NCBI GenBank assembly: GCA_963971575.1
Contig: OZ020625.1
Location: 12,935,646 to 12,999,645 of the forward strand
Length of the DNA stretch: 64,000 nucleotides
Source of the DNA: Liopterus haemorrhoidalis
Lineage: Eukaryota; Arthropoda; Insecta; Coleoptera; Dytiscidae
Direction of reading: 5' to 3'
Within the stretch, counting starts at the first letter, position 1; the number at the start of each line of letters is the position of its first letter. Shown here piece by piece: positions 28,101 through 43,429 of this stretch. Position numbers and translations under genes: made by a program. The notes beneath the pieces are model-generated. The model made no database searches and was not told where the DNA came from. It worked only from the letters and a program-made list of their open reading frames with translations.

Positions 28101-31100
28101 GGATAAAAGATTTGTCTTCTTATTTCCAACAACATTTATAATACGTTTTTTACTGTAAAGTTAATAATAAGGGAGTTAACTAAATTTTAACCACAAAATG
28201 GTTTTCCCGCCATAACTCTTTAAATATTTATCCAATCAAAGAATTGTTTGTGGATAAAAGATTTGTCTTCTTATTTCCAACAACATTTATTATACGTTTT
28301 TTACTGTAAAATTATTAATAAGGGAGTTAACTAAATTTTAACCACAAAATGGTTTTCCCGCCATAACTCTTTAAATATTTATCCAATCAAAAAATTGTGT
28401 TTGGATAAAAGATTTGTCGTCTCATTTCCAACAACATTTACTATACATTTTTGACTGTAAAGTTAATAATAAGAAAGTTAACTAAATTTTAACCTCAAAA
28501 TAGTTTTCCCGCCATAACTCTTTGAATATTTATCCAATCAAAAAATTGTTTTGGGATAAAAGATTTGTCTTTTTATTTCCAACAACATTTATTATACGTT
28601 TTTTACTGTAAAGTTAATAATAAGGGAGTTAACTAAATTTTAACCTCAAAATAGTTTTGCCGCCATAACTCTTTGAATATTTATCCAATCAAAAAATTGT
28701 TATTGGATAAAAGATTTGTCTTCTTATTTCCAACAACATTTATCATACGTTTTTTACTGTAAAATTATTAATAAGGGAGTTAACTAAATTTTAACCACAA
28801 AATGGTTTTCCCGCCATAACTCTTTAAATATTTATCCAATCAAAAAAGTGTGTTGGGATAAAAGATTTGTCGTCTCATTTCCAACAACATTTACAATACA
28901 TTTTTGACTGTAAAGTTAATAATAAGGGAGTTAACTAAATTTTAACCTCAAAATAGTTTTCCCGCCATAACTCTTTGAATATTTATCCAATCAAAAAATT
29001 GTTTTTGGATAAAAGATTTGTCTTCTTATTTCCAACAACATTTATCATACGTTTTTTACTGTAAAGTTATTAATAAGGGAGTTAACTAAATTTTAACCAC
29101 AAATTGGTTTTCCCGCCATAACTCTTTAAATATTTATCCAATCAAAAAATTGTGTTTGGATAAAAGATTTGTCGTCTCATTTCCAACAACATTTACGATA
29201 CATTTTTGACTGTAAAGTTAATAATAAGAAAGTTAACTAAATTTTAACCTCAAAATAGTTTTCTCGCCATAACTCTTTGAATATTTATCCAATCAAAAAA
29301 TTGTTTTGGGATAAAAGATTTGTCTTCTTATTTCCAACAACATTTATTATACGTTTTTTACTGTAAAGTTAATAATAAGGGAGTTAACTAAATTTTAACC
29401 ACAAAATGGTTTTCCCGCCATAACTCTTTAAATATTTATCCAATCAAAAAATTGTGTTGGGATAAAAGATTTGTCGTCTCATTTCCAACAACATTTAAAA
29501 TACATTTTTGACTGTAAAGTTAATAATAAGGGAGTTAACTAAATTTTAACCACAAAATGGTTTTCCCGCCATAACTCTTTAAATATTTATCCAATCAAAA
29601 AATTGTGTTTGGATAAAAGATTTGTCGTCTCATTTCCAACAACATTTACTATACATTTTTGACTGTAAAGTTAATAATAAGGGAGTTAACTAAATTTTAA
29701 CCACAAAATGGTTTTCCCGCCATAACTCTTTAAATATTTATCCAATCAAAAAATTGTGTTTGGATAAAAGATTTGTCTTCTTATTTCCAACAACATTTAT
29801 TATACGTTTTTTACTGTAAAGTTAATAATAAGGGAGTTAACTAAATTTTAACCACAAAATGGTTTTCCCGCCATAACTCTTTAAATATTTATCCAATCAA
29901 AAAATTGTGTTTGGATAAAAGATTTGTCGTCTCATTTCCAACAACATTTACTATACATTTTTGACTGTAAAGTTAATAATAAGAAAGTTAACTAAATTTT
30001 AACCTCAAAATAGTTTTCCCGCCATAACTCTTTGAATATTTATCCAATCAAAAAATTGTTTTGGGATAAAAGATTTGTCTTTTTATTTCCAACAACATTT
30101 ATTATACGTTTTTTACTGTAAAGTTAATAATAAGGGAGTTAACTAAATTTTAACCTCAAAATAGTTTTGCCGCCATAACTCTTTGAATATTTATCCAATC
30201 AAAAAATTGTTATTGGATAAAAGATTTGTCTTCTTATTTCCAACAACATTTATCATACGTTTTTTACTGTAAAGTTATTAATAAGGGAGTTAACTAAATT
30301 TTAACCACAAAATGGTTTTCCCGCCATAACTCTTTAAATATTTATCCAATCAAAAAATTGTGTTTGGATAAAAGATTTGTCTTCTTATTTCCAACAACAT
30401 TTATAATACGTTTTTTACTGTAAAGTTAATAATAAGGGAGTTAACTAAATTTTAACCACAAAATGGTTTTCCCGCCATAACTCTTTAAATATTTATCCAA
30501 TCAAAGAATTGTTTGTGGATAAAAGATTTGTCTTCTTATTTCCAACAACATTTATTATACGTTTTTTACTGTAAAATTATTAATAAGGGAGTTAACTAAA
30601 TTTTAACCACAAAATGGTTTTCCCGCCATAACTCTTTAAATATTTATCCAATCAAAAAATTGTTATTGGATAAAAGATTTGTCTTCTTATTTCCAACAAC
30701 ATTTATCATACGTTTTTTACTGTAAAGTTATTAATAAGGGAGTAAACTAAATTTTAACCACAAAATGGTTTTCCCGCCATAACTCTTTGAATATTTATCC
30801 AATCAAAAAATTGTTATTGGATAAAAGATTTGTCTTCTTATTTCCAACAACATTTATAATACGTTTTTTACTGTAAAGTTATTAATAAGGGAGTTAACTA
30901 AATTTTAACCACAAATTGGTTTTCCCGCCATAACTCTTTAAATATTTATCCAATCAAAAAATTGTGTTTGGATAAAAGATTTGTCGTCTCATTTCCAACA
31001 ACATTTACACTACATTTTTGACTGTAAAGTTAATAATAAGGGAGTTAACTAAATTTTAACCACAAAATGGTTTTCCCGGCATAACTCTTTAAATATTTAT

Positions 31101-34100
31101 CCAATCAAAAAATTGTGTTTGGATAAAAGATTTGTCGTCTCATTTCCAACAACATTTACTATACATTTTTGACTGTAAAGTTAATAATAAGGGAGTTAAC
31201 TAAATTTTAACCACAAAATGGTTTTCCCGCCATAACTCTTTAAATATTTATCCAATCAAAAAATTGTGTTTGGATAAAAGATTTGTCTTCTTATTTCCAA
31301 CAACATTTATAATACCTTTTTTACTGTAAAGTTAATAATAAGGGAGTTAACTAAATTTTAACCACAAAATGGTTTTCCCGCCATAACTCTTTAAATATTT
31401 ATCCAATCAAAGAATTGTTTTTGGATAAAAGATTTGTCTTCTTATTTCCAACAACATTTATTATACGTTTTTTACTGTAAAATTATTAATAAGGGAGTTA
31501 ACTAAATTTTAACCACAAAATGGTTTTCCCGCCATAACTCTTTAAATATTTATCCAATCAAAAAATTGTGTTTGGATAAAAGATTTGTCTTCTTATTTCC
31601 AACAACATTTATAATACGTTTTTTACTGTAAAGTTAATAATAAGGGAGTTAACTAAATTTTAACCACAAAATGGTTTTCCCGCCATAACTCTTTAAATAT
31701 TTATCCAATCAAAGAATTGTTTGTGGATAAAAGATTTGTCTTCTTATTTCCAACAACATTTATTATACGTTTTTTACTGTAAAATTATTAATAAAGGAGT
31801 TAACTAAATTTTAACCACAAAATGGTTTTCCCGCCATAACTCTTTAAATATTTATCCAATCAAAAAATTGTGTTGGGATAAAAGATTTGTCGTCTCATTT
31901 CCAACAACATTTACAATACATTTTTGACTGTAAAGTTAATAATAAGGGAGTTAACTAAATTTTAACCTCAAAATAGTTTTCCCGCCATAACTCTTTGAAT
32001 ATTTATCCAATCAAAAAATTGTTTTTGGATAAAAGATTTGTCTTCTTATTTCCAACAACATTTATCATACGTTTTTTACTGTAAAGTTATTAATAAGGGA
32101 GTTAACTAAATTTTAACCACAAATTGGTTTTCCCGCCATAACTCTTTAAATATTTATCCAATCAAAAAATTGTGTTTGGATAAAAGATTTGTCGTCTCAT
32201 TTCCAACAACATTTACGATACATTTTTGACTGTAAAGTTAATAATAAGAAAGTTAACTAAATTTTAACCTCAAAATAGTTTTCCCGCCATAACTCTTTGA
32301 ATATTTATCCAATCAAAAAATTGTTTTGGGATAAAAGATTTGTCTTCTTATTTCCAACAACATTTATTATACGTTTTTTACTGTAAAGTTAATAATAAGG
32401 GAGTTAACTAAATTTTAACCACAAAATGGTTTTCCCGCCATAACTCTTTAAATATTTATCCAATCAAAAAATTGTGTTGGGATAAAAGATTTGTCGTCTC
32501 ATTTCCAACAACATTTACAATACATTTTTGACTGTAAAGTTAATAATAAGGGAGTTAACTAAATTTTAACCACAAAATGGTTTTCCCGCCATAACTCTTT
32601 AAATATTTATCCAATCAAAAAATTGTGTTTGGATAAAAGATTTGTCGTCTCATTTCCAACAACATTTACTATACATTTTTGACTGTAAAGTTAATAATAA
32701 GGGAGTTAACTAAATTTTAACCACAAAATGGTTTTCCCGCCATAACTCTTTAAATATTTATCCAATCAAAGAATTGTTTTTGGATAAAATATTTGTCTTC
32801 TTATTTCCAACAACATTTATTATACGTTTTTTACTGTAAAATTATTAATAAGGGAGTTAACTAAATTTTAACCACAAAATGGTTTTCCCGCCATAACTCT
32901 TTAAATATTTATCCAATCAAAAAATTGTGTGTGGATAAAAGATTTGTCGTCTCATTTCCAACAACATTTACTATACATTTTTGACTGTAAAGTTAATAAT
33001 AAGGGAGTTAACTAAATTTTAACCTCAAAATAGTTTTCCCGCCATAACTCTTTGAATATTTATCCAATCAAAAAATTGTTTTTGGATAAAAGATTTGTCT
33101 TCTTATTTCCAACATTTATTATACGTTTTTTACTGTAAAGTTATTAATAAGGGAGTTAACTAAATTTTAACCACAAAATGGTTTTCCCGCCATAACTCTT
33201 TAAATATTTATCCAATCAAAAAATTGTGTTTGGATAAAAGATTTGTCGTCTCATTTCCAACAACATTTACTATACATTTTTGACTGTAAAGTTAATAATA
33301 AGGGAGTTAACTAAATTTTAACCACAAAATGGTTTTCCCGCCATAACTCTTTAAATATTTATCCAATCAAAAAATTGTGTTTGGATAAAAGATTTGTCTT
33401 CTTATTTCCAACAACATTTATAATACGTTTTTTACTGTAAAGTTAATAATAAGGGAGTTAACTAAATTTTAACCACAAAATGGTTTTCCCGCCATAACTC
33501 TTTAAATATTTATCCAATCAAAAAATTGTGTGTGGATAAAAGATTTGTCGTCTCATTTCCAACAACATTTACTATACATTTTTGACTGTAAAGTTAATAA
33601 TAAGGGAGTTAACTAAATTTTAACCTCAAAATAGTTTTCCCGCCATAACTCTTTGAATATTTATCCAATCAAAAAATTGTTTTTGGATAAAAGATTTGTC
33701 TTCCTATTTCCAACAACATTTTTAATACGTTTTTTACTGTAAAGTTATTAATAAGGGAGTTAACTAAATTTTAACCACAAAATGGTTTTCCCGCCATAAC
33801 TCTTTAAATATTTATCCAATCAAAAAATTGTGTTTGGATAAAAGATTTGTCGTCTCATTTCCAACAACATTTACTATACATTTTTGACTGTAAAGTTAAT
33901 AATAAGGGAGTTAACTAAATTTTAACCACAAAATGGTTTTCCCGCCATAACTCTTTAAATATTTATCCAATCAAAGAATTGTTTTTGGATAAAATATTTG
34001 TCTTCTTATTTCCAACAACATTTATTATACGTTTTTTACTGTAAAATTATTAATAAGGGAGTTAACTAAATTTTAACCACAAAATGGTTTTCCCGCCATA

Positions 34101-37100
34101 ACTCTTTAAATATTTATCCAATCAAAAAATTGTGTGTGGATAAAAGATTTGTCGTCTCATTTCCAACAACATTTACTATACATTTTTGACTGTAAAGTTA
34201 ATAATAAGGGAGTTAACTAAATTTTAACCTCAAAATAGTTTTCCCGCCATAACTCTTTGAATATTTATCCAATCAAAAAATTGTTTTTGGATAAAAGATT
34301 TGTCTTCTTATTTCCAACATTTATTATACGTTTTTTACTGTAAAGTTATTAATAAGGGAGTTAACTAAATTTTAACCACAAAATGGTTTTCCCGCCATAA
34401 CTCTTTAAATATTTATCCAATCAAAAAATTGTGTTTGGATAAAAGATTTGTCGTCTCATTTCCAACAACATTTACTATACATTTTTGACTGTAAAGTTAA
34501 TAATAAGGGAGTTAACTAAATTTTAACCACAAAATGGTTTTCCCGCCATAACTCTTTAAATATTTATCCAATCAAAAAATTGTGTTTGGATAAAAGATTT
34601 GTCTTCTTATTTCCAACAACATTTATAATACGTTTTTTACTGTAAAGTTAATAATAAGGGAGTTAACTAAATTTTAACCACAAAATGGTTTTCCCGCCAT
34701 AACTCTTTAAATATTTATCCAATCAAAGAATTGTTTTTGGATAAAAGATTTGTCTTCTTATTTCCAACAACATTTATTATACGTTTTTTACTGTAAAATT
34801 ATTAATAAGGGAGTTAACTAAATTTTAACCACAAAATGGTTTTCCCGCCATAACTCTTTAAATATTTATCCAATCAAAAAATTGTGTTGGGATAAAAGAT
34901 TTGTCGTCTCATTTCCAACAACATTTACAATACATTTTTGACTGTAAAGTTAATAATAAGGGAGTTAACTAAATTTTAACCTCAAAATAGTTTTCCCGCC
35001 ATAACTCTTGAATATTTATCCAATCAAAAAATTGTTTTTGGATAAAAGATTTGTCTTCTTATTTCCAACAACATTTATAATACGTTTTTTACTGTAAAGT
35101 TATTAATAAGGGAGTTAACTAAATTTTAACCACAAAATGGTTTTCCCGCCATAACTCTTTAAATATTTATCCAATCAAAAAATTGTGTTTGGATAAAAGA
35201 TTTGTCGTCTCATTTCCAACAACATTTACAATACATTTTTGACTGTAAAGTTAATAATAAGGGAGTTAACTAAATTTTAACCACAAAATGGTTTTCCCGC
35301 CATAACTCTTTAAATATTTATCCAATCAAAAAATTGTGTTTGGATAAAAGATTTGTCGTCTCATTTCCAACAACATTTACAATACATTTTTGACTGTAAA
35401 GTTAATAATAAGGGAGTTAACTAAATTTTAACCACAAAATGGTTTTCCCGCCATAACTCTTTAAATATTTATCCAATCAAAAAATTGTGTTGGGATAAAA
35501 GATTTGTCGTCTCATTTCCAACAACATTTACAATACATTTTTGACTGTAAAGTTAATAATAAGGGAGTTAACTAAATTTTAACCACAAAATGGTTTTCCC
35601 GCCATAACTCTTTAAATATTTATCCAATCAAAAAATTGTGTTTGGATAAAAGATTTGTCTTCTTATTTCCAACAACATTTATTATACGTTTTTTACTGTA
35701 AAGTTAATAATAAGGGAGTTAACTAAATTTTAACCACAAAATGGTTTTCCCGGTATAACTCTTTAAATATTTATCCAATCAAAAAATTGTTTTAGGATAA
35801 AAGATTTGTCTTCTTATTTCCAACAATATTTATAATACGTTTTTTACTGTAAAATTATTAATAAGGGAGTTAACTAAATTTTAACCACAAAATGGTTTTC
35901 CCGCCATAACTCTTTAAATATTTATCCAATCAAAAAATTGTGTTTGGATAAAAGATTTGTCGTCTCATTTCCAACAACATTTACTATACATTTTTGACTG
36001 TAAAGTTAATAATAATGGAGTTAACTAAATTTTAACCACAAAATGGTTTTCCCGCCATAACTCTTTAAATATTTATCCAATCAAAAAATTGTGTTTGGAT
36101 AAAAGATTTGTCTTCTTATTTCCAACAACATTTATAATACGTTTTTTACTGTAAAGTTAATAATAAGGGAGTTAACTAAATTTTAACCACAAAATGGTTT
36201 TCCCGCCATAACTCTTTAAATATTTATCCAATCAAAGAATTGTTTTTGGATAAAATATTTGTCTTCTTATTTCCAACAACATTTATTATACGTTTTTTAC
36301 TGTAAAATTATTAATAAGGGAGTTAACTAAATTTTAACCACAAAATGGTTTTCCCGCCATAACTCTTTAAATATTTATCCAATCAAAAAATTGTGTGTGG
36401 ATAAAAGATTTGTCGTCTCATTTCCAACAACATTTACTATACATTTTTGACTGTAAAGTTAATAATAAGGGAGTTAACTAAATTTTAACCTCAAAATAGT
36501 TTTCCCGCCATAACTCTTTGAATATTTATCCAATCAAAAAATTGTTTTTGGATAAAAGATTTGTCTTCCTATTTCCAACAACATTTTTAATACGTTTTTT
36601 ACTGTAAAGTTATTAATAAGGGAGTTAACTAAATTTTAACCACAAAATGGTTTTCCCGCCATAACTCTTTAAATATTTATCCAATCAAAAAATTGTGTTT
36701 GGATAAAAGATTTGTCGTCTCATTTCCAACAACATTTACTATACATTTTTGACTGTAAAGTTAATAATAAGGGAGTTAACTAAATTTTAACCACAAAATG
36801 GTTTTCCCGCCATAACTCTTTAAATATTTATCCAATCAAAGAATTGTTTTTGGATAAAATATTTGTCTTCTTATTTCCAACAACATTTATTATACGTTTT
36901 TTACTGTAAAATTATTAATAAGGGAGTTAACTAAATTTTAACCACAAAATGGTTTTCCCGCCATAACTCTTTAAATATTTATCCAATCAAAAAATTGTGT
37001 GTGGATAAAAGATTTGTCGTCTCATTTCCAACAACATTTACTATACATTTTTGACTGTAAAGTTAATAATAAGGGAGTTAACTAAATTTTAACCTCAAAA

Positions 37101-39689
37101 TAGTTTTCCCGCCATAACTCTTTGAATATTTATCCAATCAAAAAATTGTTTTTGGATAAAAGATTTGTCTTCTTATTTCCAACATTTATTATACGTTTTT
37201 TACTGTAAAGTTATTAATAAGGGAGTTAACTAAATTTTAACCACAAAATGGTTTTCCCGCCATAACTCTTTAAATATTTATCCAATCAAAAAATTGTGTT
37301 TGGATAAAAGATTTGTCGTCTCATTTCCAACAACATTTACTATACATTTTTGACTGTAAAGTTAATAATAAGGGAGTTAACTAAATTTTAACCACAAAAT
37401 GGTTTTCCCGCCATAACTCTTTAAATATTTATCCAATCAAAAAATTGTGTTTGGATAAAAGATTTGTCTTCTTATTTCCAACAACATTTATAATACGTTT
37501 TTTACTGTAAAGTTAATAATAAGGGAGTTAACTAAATTTTAACCACAAAATGGTTTTCCCGCCATAACTCTTTAAATATTTATCCAATCAAAGAATTGTT
37601 TTTGGATAAAAGATTTGTCTTCTTATTTCCAACAACATTTATTATACGTTTTTTACTGTAAAATTATTAATAAGGGAGTTAACTAAATTTTAACCACAAA
37701 ATGGTTTTCCCGCCATAACTCTTTAAATATTTATCCAATCAAAAAATTGTGTTGGGATAAAAGATTTGTCGTCTCATTTCCAACAACATTTACAATACAT
37801 TTTTGACTGTAAAGTTAATAATAAGGGAGTTAACTAAATTTTAACCTCAAAATAGTTTTCCCGCCATAACTCTTGAATATTTATCCAATCAAAAAATTGT
37901 TTTTGGATAAAAGATTTGTCTTCTTATTTCCAACAACATTTATAATACGTTTTTTACTGTAAAGTTATTAATAAGGGAGTTAACTAAATTTTAACCACAA
38001 AATGGTTTTCCCGCCATAACTCTTTAAATATTTATCCAATCAAAAAATTGTGTTTGGATAAAAGATTTGTCGTCTCATTTCCAACAACATTTATAATACG
38101 TTTTTTACTGTAAAGTTAATAATAAGGGAGTTAACTAAATTTTAACCACAAAATGGTTTTCCCGCCATAACTCTTTAAATATTTATCCAATCAAAGAATT
38201 GTTTTTGGATAAAATATTTGTCTTCTTATTTCCAACAACATTTATTATACGTTTTTTACTGTAAAATTATTAATAAGGGAGTTAACTAAATTTTAACCAC
38301 AAAATGGTTTTCCCGCCATAACTCTTTAAATATTTATCCAATCAAAAAATTGTGTGTGGATAAAAGATTTGTCGTCTCATTTCCAACAACATTTACTATA
38401 CATTTTTGACTGTAAAGTTAATAATAAGGGAGTTAACTAAATTTTAACCTCAAAATAGTTTTCCCGCCATAACTCTTTGAATATTTATCCAATCAAAAAA
38501 TTGTTTTTGGATAAAAGATTTGTCTTCCTATTTCCAACAACATTTTTAATACGTTTTTTACTGTAAAGTTATTAATAAGGGAGTTAACTAAATTTTAACC
38601 ACAAAATGGTTTTCCCGCCATAACTCTTTAAATATTTATCCAATCAAAAAATTGTGTTTGGATAAAAGATTTGTCGTCTCATTTCCAACAACATTTACTA
38701 TACATTTTTGACTGTAAAGTTAATAATAAGGGAGTTAACTAAATTTTAACCACAAAATGGTTTTCCCGCCATAACTCTTTAAATATTTATCCAATCAAAG
38801 AATTGTTTTTGGATAAAATATTTGTCTTCTTATTTCCAACAACATTTATTATACGTTTTTTACTGTAAAATTATTAATAAGGGAGTTAACTAAATTTTAA
38901 CCACAAAATGGTTTTCCCGCCATAACTCTTTAAATATTTATCCAATCAAAAAATTGTGTGTGGATAAAAGATTTGTCGTCTCATTTCCAACAACATTTAC
39001 TATACATTTTTGACTGTAAAGTTAATAATAAGGGAGTTAACTAAATTTTAACCTCAAAATAGTTTTCCCGCCATAACTCTTTGAATATTTATCCAATCAA
39101 AAAATTGTTTTTGGATAAAAGATTTGTCTTCTTATTTCCAACAATATTTATAATACGTTTTTTACTGTAAAATTATTAATAAGGGAGTTAACTAAATTTT
39201 AACCACAAAATGGTTTTCCCGCCATAACTCTTTAAATATTTATCCAATCAAAAAATTGTGTTTGGATAAAAGATTTGTCGTCTCATTTCCAACAACATTT
39301 ACTATACATTTTTGACTGTAAAGTTAATAATAAGGGAGTTAACTAAATTTTAACCACAAAATGGTTTTCCCGCCATAACTCTTTAAATATTTATCCAATC
39401 AAAAAATTGTGTTTGGATAAAAGATTTGTCTTCTTATTTCCAACAACATTTATAATACGTTTTTTACTGTAAAGTTAATAATAAGGGAGTTAACTAAATT
39501 TTAACCACAAAATGGTTTTCCCGCCATAACTCTTTAAATATTTATCCAATCAAAGAATTGTTTTTGGATAAAAGATTTGTCTTCTTATTTCCAACAACAT
39601 TTATTATACGTTTTTTACTGTAAAATTATTAATAAGGGAGTTAACTAAATTTTAACCACAAAATGGTTTTCCCGCCATAACTCTTTAAA

Positions 39690-42600
39690 TATTTATCCAA
39701 TCAAAAAATTGTGTTGGGATAAAAGATTTGTCGTCTCATTTCCAACAACATTTACAATACATTTTTGACTGTAAAGTTAATAATAAGGGAGTTAACTAAA
39801 TTTTAACCTCAAAATAGTTTTCCCGCCATAACTCTTGAATATTTATCCAATCAAAAAATTGTTTTTGGATAAAAGATTTGTCTTCTTATTTCCAACAACA
39901 TTTATAATACGTTTTTTACTGTAAAGTTATTAATAAGGGAGTTAACTAAATTTTAACCACAAAATGGTTTTCCCGCCATAACTCTTTAAATATTTATCCA
40001 ATCAAAAAATTGTGTTTGGATAAAAGATTTGTCGTCTCATTTCCAACAACATTTACAATACATTTTTGACTGTAAAGTTAATAATAAGGGAGTTAACTAA
40101 ATTTTAACCACAAAATGGTTTTCCCGCCATAACTCTTTAAATATTTATCCAATCAAAAAATTGTGTTTGGATAAAAGATTTGTCGTCTCATTTCCAACAA
40201 CATTTACTATACATTTTTGACTGTAAAGTTAATAATAAGGGAGTTAACTAAATTTTAACCACAAAATGGTTTTCCCGCCATAACTCTTTAAATATTTATC
40301 CAATCAAAAAATTGTGTTGGGATAAAAGATTTGTCGTCTCATTTCCAACAACATTTACAATACATTTTTGACTGTAAAGTTAATAATAAGGGAGTTAACT
40401 AAATTTTAACCACAAAATGGTTTTCCCGCCATAACTCTTTAAATATTTATCCAATCAAAAAATTGTGTTTGGATAAAAGATTTGTCTTCTTATTTCCAAC
40501 AACATTTATTATACGTTTTTTACTGTAAAGTTAATAATAAGGGAGTTAACTAAATTTTAACCACAAAATGGTTTTCCCGGTATAACTCTTTAAATATTTA
40601 TCCAATCAAAAAATTGTTTTTGGATAAAAGATTTGTCTTCTTATTTCCAACAATATTTATAATACGTTTTTTACTGTAAAATTATTAATAAGGGAGTTAA
40701 CTAAATTTTAACCACAAAATGGTTTTCCCGCCATAACTCTTTAAATATTTATCCAATCAAAAAATTGTGTTTGGATAAAAGATTTGTCGTCTCATTTCCA
40801 ACAACATTTACTATACATTTTTGACTGTAAAGTTAATAATAATGGAGTTAACTAAATTTTAACCACAAAATGGTTTTCCCGCCATAACTCTTTAAATATT
40901 TATCCAATCAAAAAATTGTGTTTGGATAAAAGATTTGTCTTCTTATTTCCAACAACATTTATAATACCTTTTTTACTGTAAAGTTAATAATAAGGGAGTT
41001 AACTAAATTTTAACCACAAAATGGTTTTCCCGCCATAACTCTTTAAATATTTATCCAATCAAAGAATTGTTTTTGGATAAAATATTTGTCTTCTTATTTC
41101 CAACAACATTTATTATACGTTTTTTACTGTAAAATTTTTAATAAGGGAGTTAACTAAATTTTAACCACAAAATGGTTTTCCCGCCATAACTCTTTAAATA
41201 TTTATCCAATCAAAAAATTGTGTGTGGATAAAAGATTTGTCGTCTCATTTCCAACAACATTTACTATACATTTTTGACTGTAAAGTTAATAATAAGGGAG
41301 TTAACTAAATTTTAACCTCAAAATAGTTTTCCCGCCATAACTCTTTGAATATTTATCCAATCAAAAAATTGTTTTTGGATAAAAGATTTGTCTTCTTATT
41401 TCCAACAACATTTATTATACGTTTTTTACTGTAAAGTTATTAATAAGGGAGTTAACTAAATTTTAACCACAAAATGGTTTTCCCGCCATAACTCTTTAAA
41501 TATTTATCCAATCAAAAAATTGTGTTGGGATAAAAGATTTGTCGTCTCATTTCCAACAACATTTACAATACATTTTTGACTGTAAAGTTAATAATAAGGG
41601 AGTTAACTAAATTTTAACCTCAAAATAGTTTTCCCGCCATAACTCTTGAATATTTATCCAATCAAAAAATTGTTTTTGGATAAAAGATTTGTCTTCTTAT
41701 TTCCAACAACATTTATAATACGTTTTTTACTGTAAAGTTATTAATAAGGGAGTTAACTAAATTTTAACCACAAAATGGTTTTCCCGCCATAACTCTTTAA
41801 ATATTTATCCAATCAAAAAATTGTGTTTGGATAAAAGATTTGTCGTCTCATTTCCAACAACATTTACAATACATTTTTGACTGTAAAGTTAATAATAAGG
41901 GAGTTAACTAAATTTTAACCACAAAATGGTTTTCCCGCCATAACTCTTTAAATATTTATCCAATCAAAAAATTGTGTTTGGATAAAAGATTTGTCGTCTC
42001 ATTTCCAACAACATTTACTATACATTTTTGACTGTAAAGTTAATAATAAGGGAGTTAACTAAATTTTAACCACAAAATGGTTTTCCCGCCATAACTCTTT
42101 AAATATTTATCCAATCAAAAAATTGTGTTGGGATAAAAGATTTGTCGTCTCATTTCCAACAACATTTACAATACATTTTTGACTGTAAAGTTAATAATAA
42201 GGGAGTTAACTAAATTTTAACCACAAAATGGTTTTCCCGCCATAACTCTTTAAATATTTATCCAATCAAAAAATTGTGTGTGGATAAAAGATTTGTCGTC
42301 TCATTTCCAACAACATTTACTATACATTTTTGACTGTAAAGTTAATAATAAGGGAGTTAACTAAATTTTAACCACAAAATGGTTTTCCCGGTATAACTCT
42401 TTAAATATTTATCCAATCAAAAAATTGTTTTTGGATAAAAGATTTGTCTTCTTATTTCCAACAATATTTATAATACGTTTTTTACTGTAAAATTATTAAT
42501 AAGGGAGTTAACTAAATTTTAACCACAAAATGGTTTTCCCGCCATAACTCTTTAAATATTTATCCAATCAAAAAATTGTGTTTGGATAAAAGATTTGTCG

Positions 42601-43310
42601 TCTCATTTCCAACAACATTTACTATACATTTTTGACTGTAAAGTTAATAATAATGGAGTTAACTAAATTTTAACCACAAAATGGTTTTCCCGCCATAACT
42701 CTTTAAATATTTATCCAATCAAAAAATTGTGTTTGGATAAAAGATTTGTCTTCTTATTTCCAACAACATTTATAATACCTTTTTTACTGTAAAGTTAATA
42801 ATAAGGGAGTTAACTAAATTTTAACCACAAAATGGTTTTCCCGCCATAACTCTTTAAATATTTATCCAATCAAAGAATTGTTTTTGGATAAAATATTTGT
42901 CTTCTTATTTCCAACAACATTTATTATACGTTTTTTACTGTAAAATTTTTAATAAGGGAGTTAACTAAATTTTAACCACAAAATGGTTTTCCCGCCATAA
43001 CTCTTTAAATATTTATCCAATCAAAAAATTGTGTGTGGATAAAAGATTTGTCGTCTCATTTCCAACAACATTTACTATACATTTTTGACTGTAAAGTTAA
43101 TAATAAGGGAGTTAACTAAATTTTAACCTCAAAATAGTTTTCCCGCCATAACTCTTTGAATATTTATCCAATCAAAAAATTGTTTTTGGATAAAAGATTT
43201 GTCTTCTTATTTCCAACAACATTTATTATACGTTTTTTACTGTAAAGTTATTAATAAGGGAGTTAACTAAATTTTAACCACAAAATGGTTTTCCCGCCAT
43301 AACTCTTTAA
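39690..43310. repeat. Two tandem copies of a 12-monomer higher-order unit (1,811 bp)
   Basis: The one-base-deleted actcttgaa marker lies at 39837 and 41648, and cccggtata at 40579 and 42390; both spacings are 1,811 bp, which is 12 monomers minus the 1-bp deletion. Most monomers in between match in order, with one visible difference (the monomer near 40448 is the cttctt class, that near 42259 is the gtgtgtgg class). Earlier copies of the same markers (cccggtata at 35752; actcttgaa at 35010 and 37875) lie at other whole-monomer distances, so unit size changes along the array. Confidence 0.85.
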
Positions 43311-43429
43311 ATATTTATCCAATCAAAAAATTGTGTTTGGATAAAAGATTTGTCGTCTCATTTCCAACAACATTTACTATACATTTTTGACTGTAAAGTT
43401 AATAATAAGGGAGTTAACTAAATTTTAAC

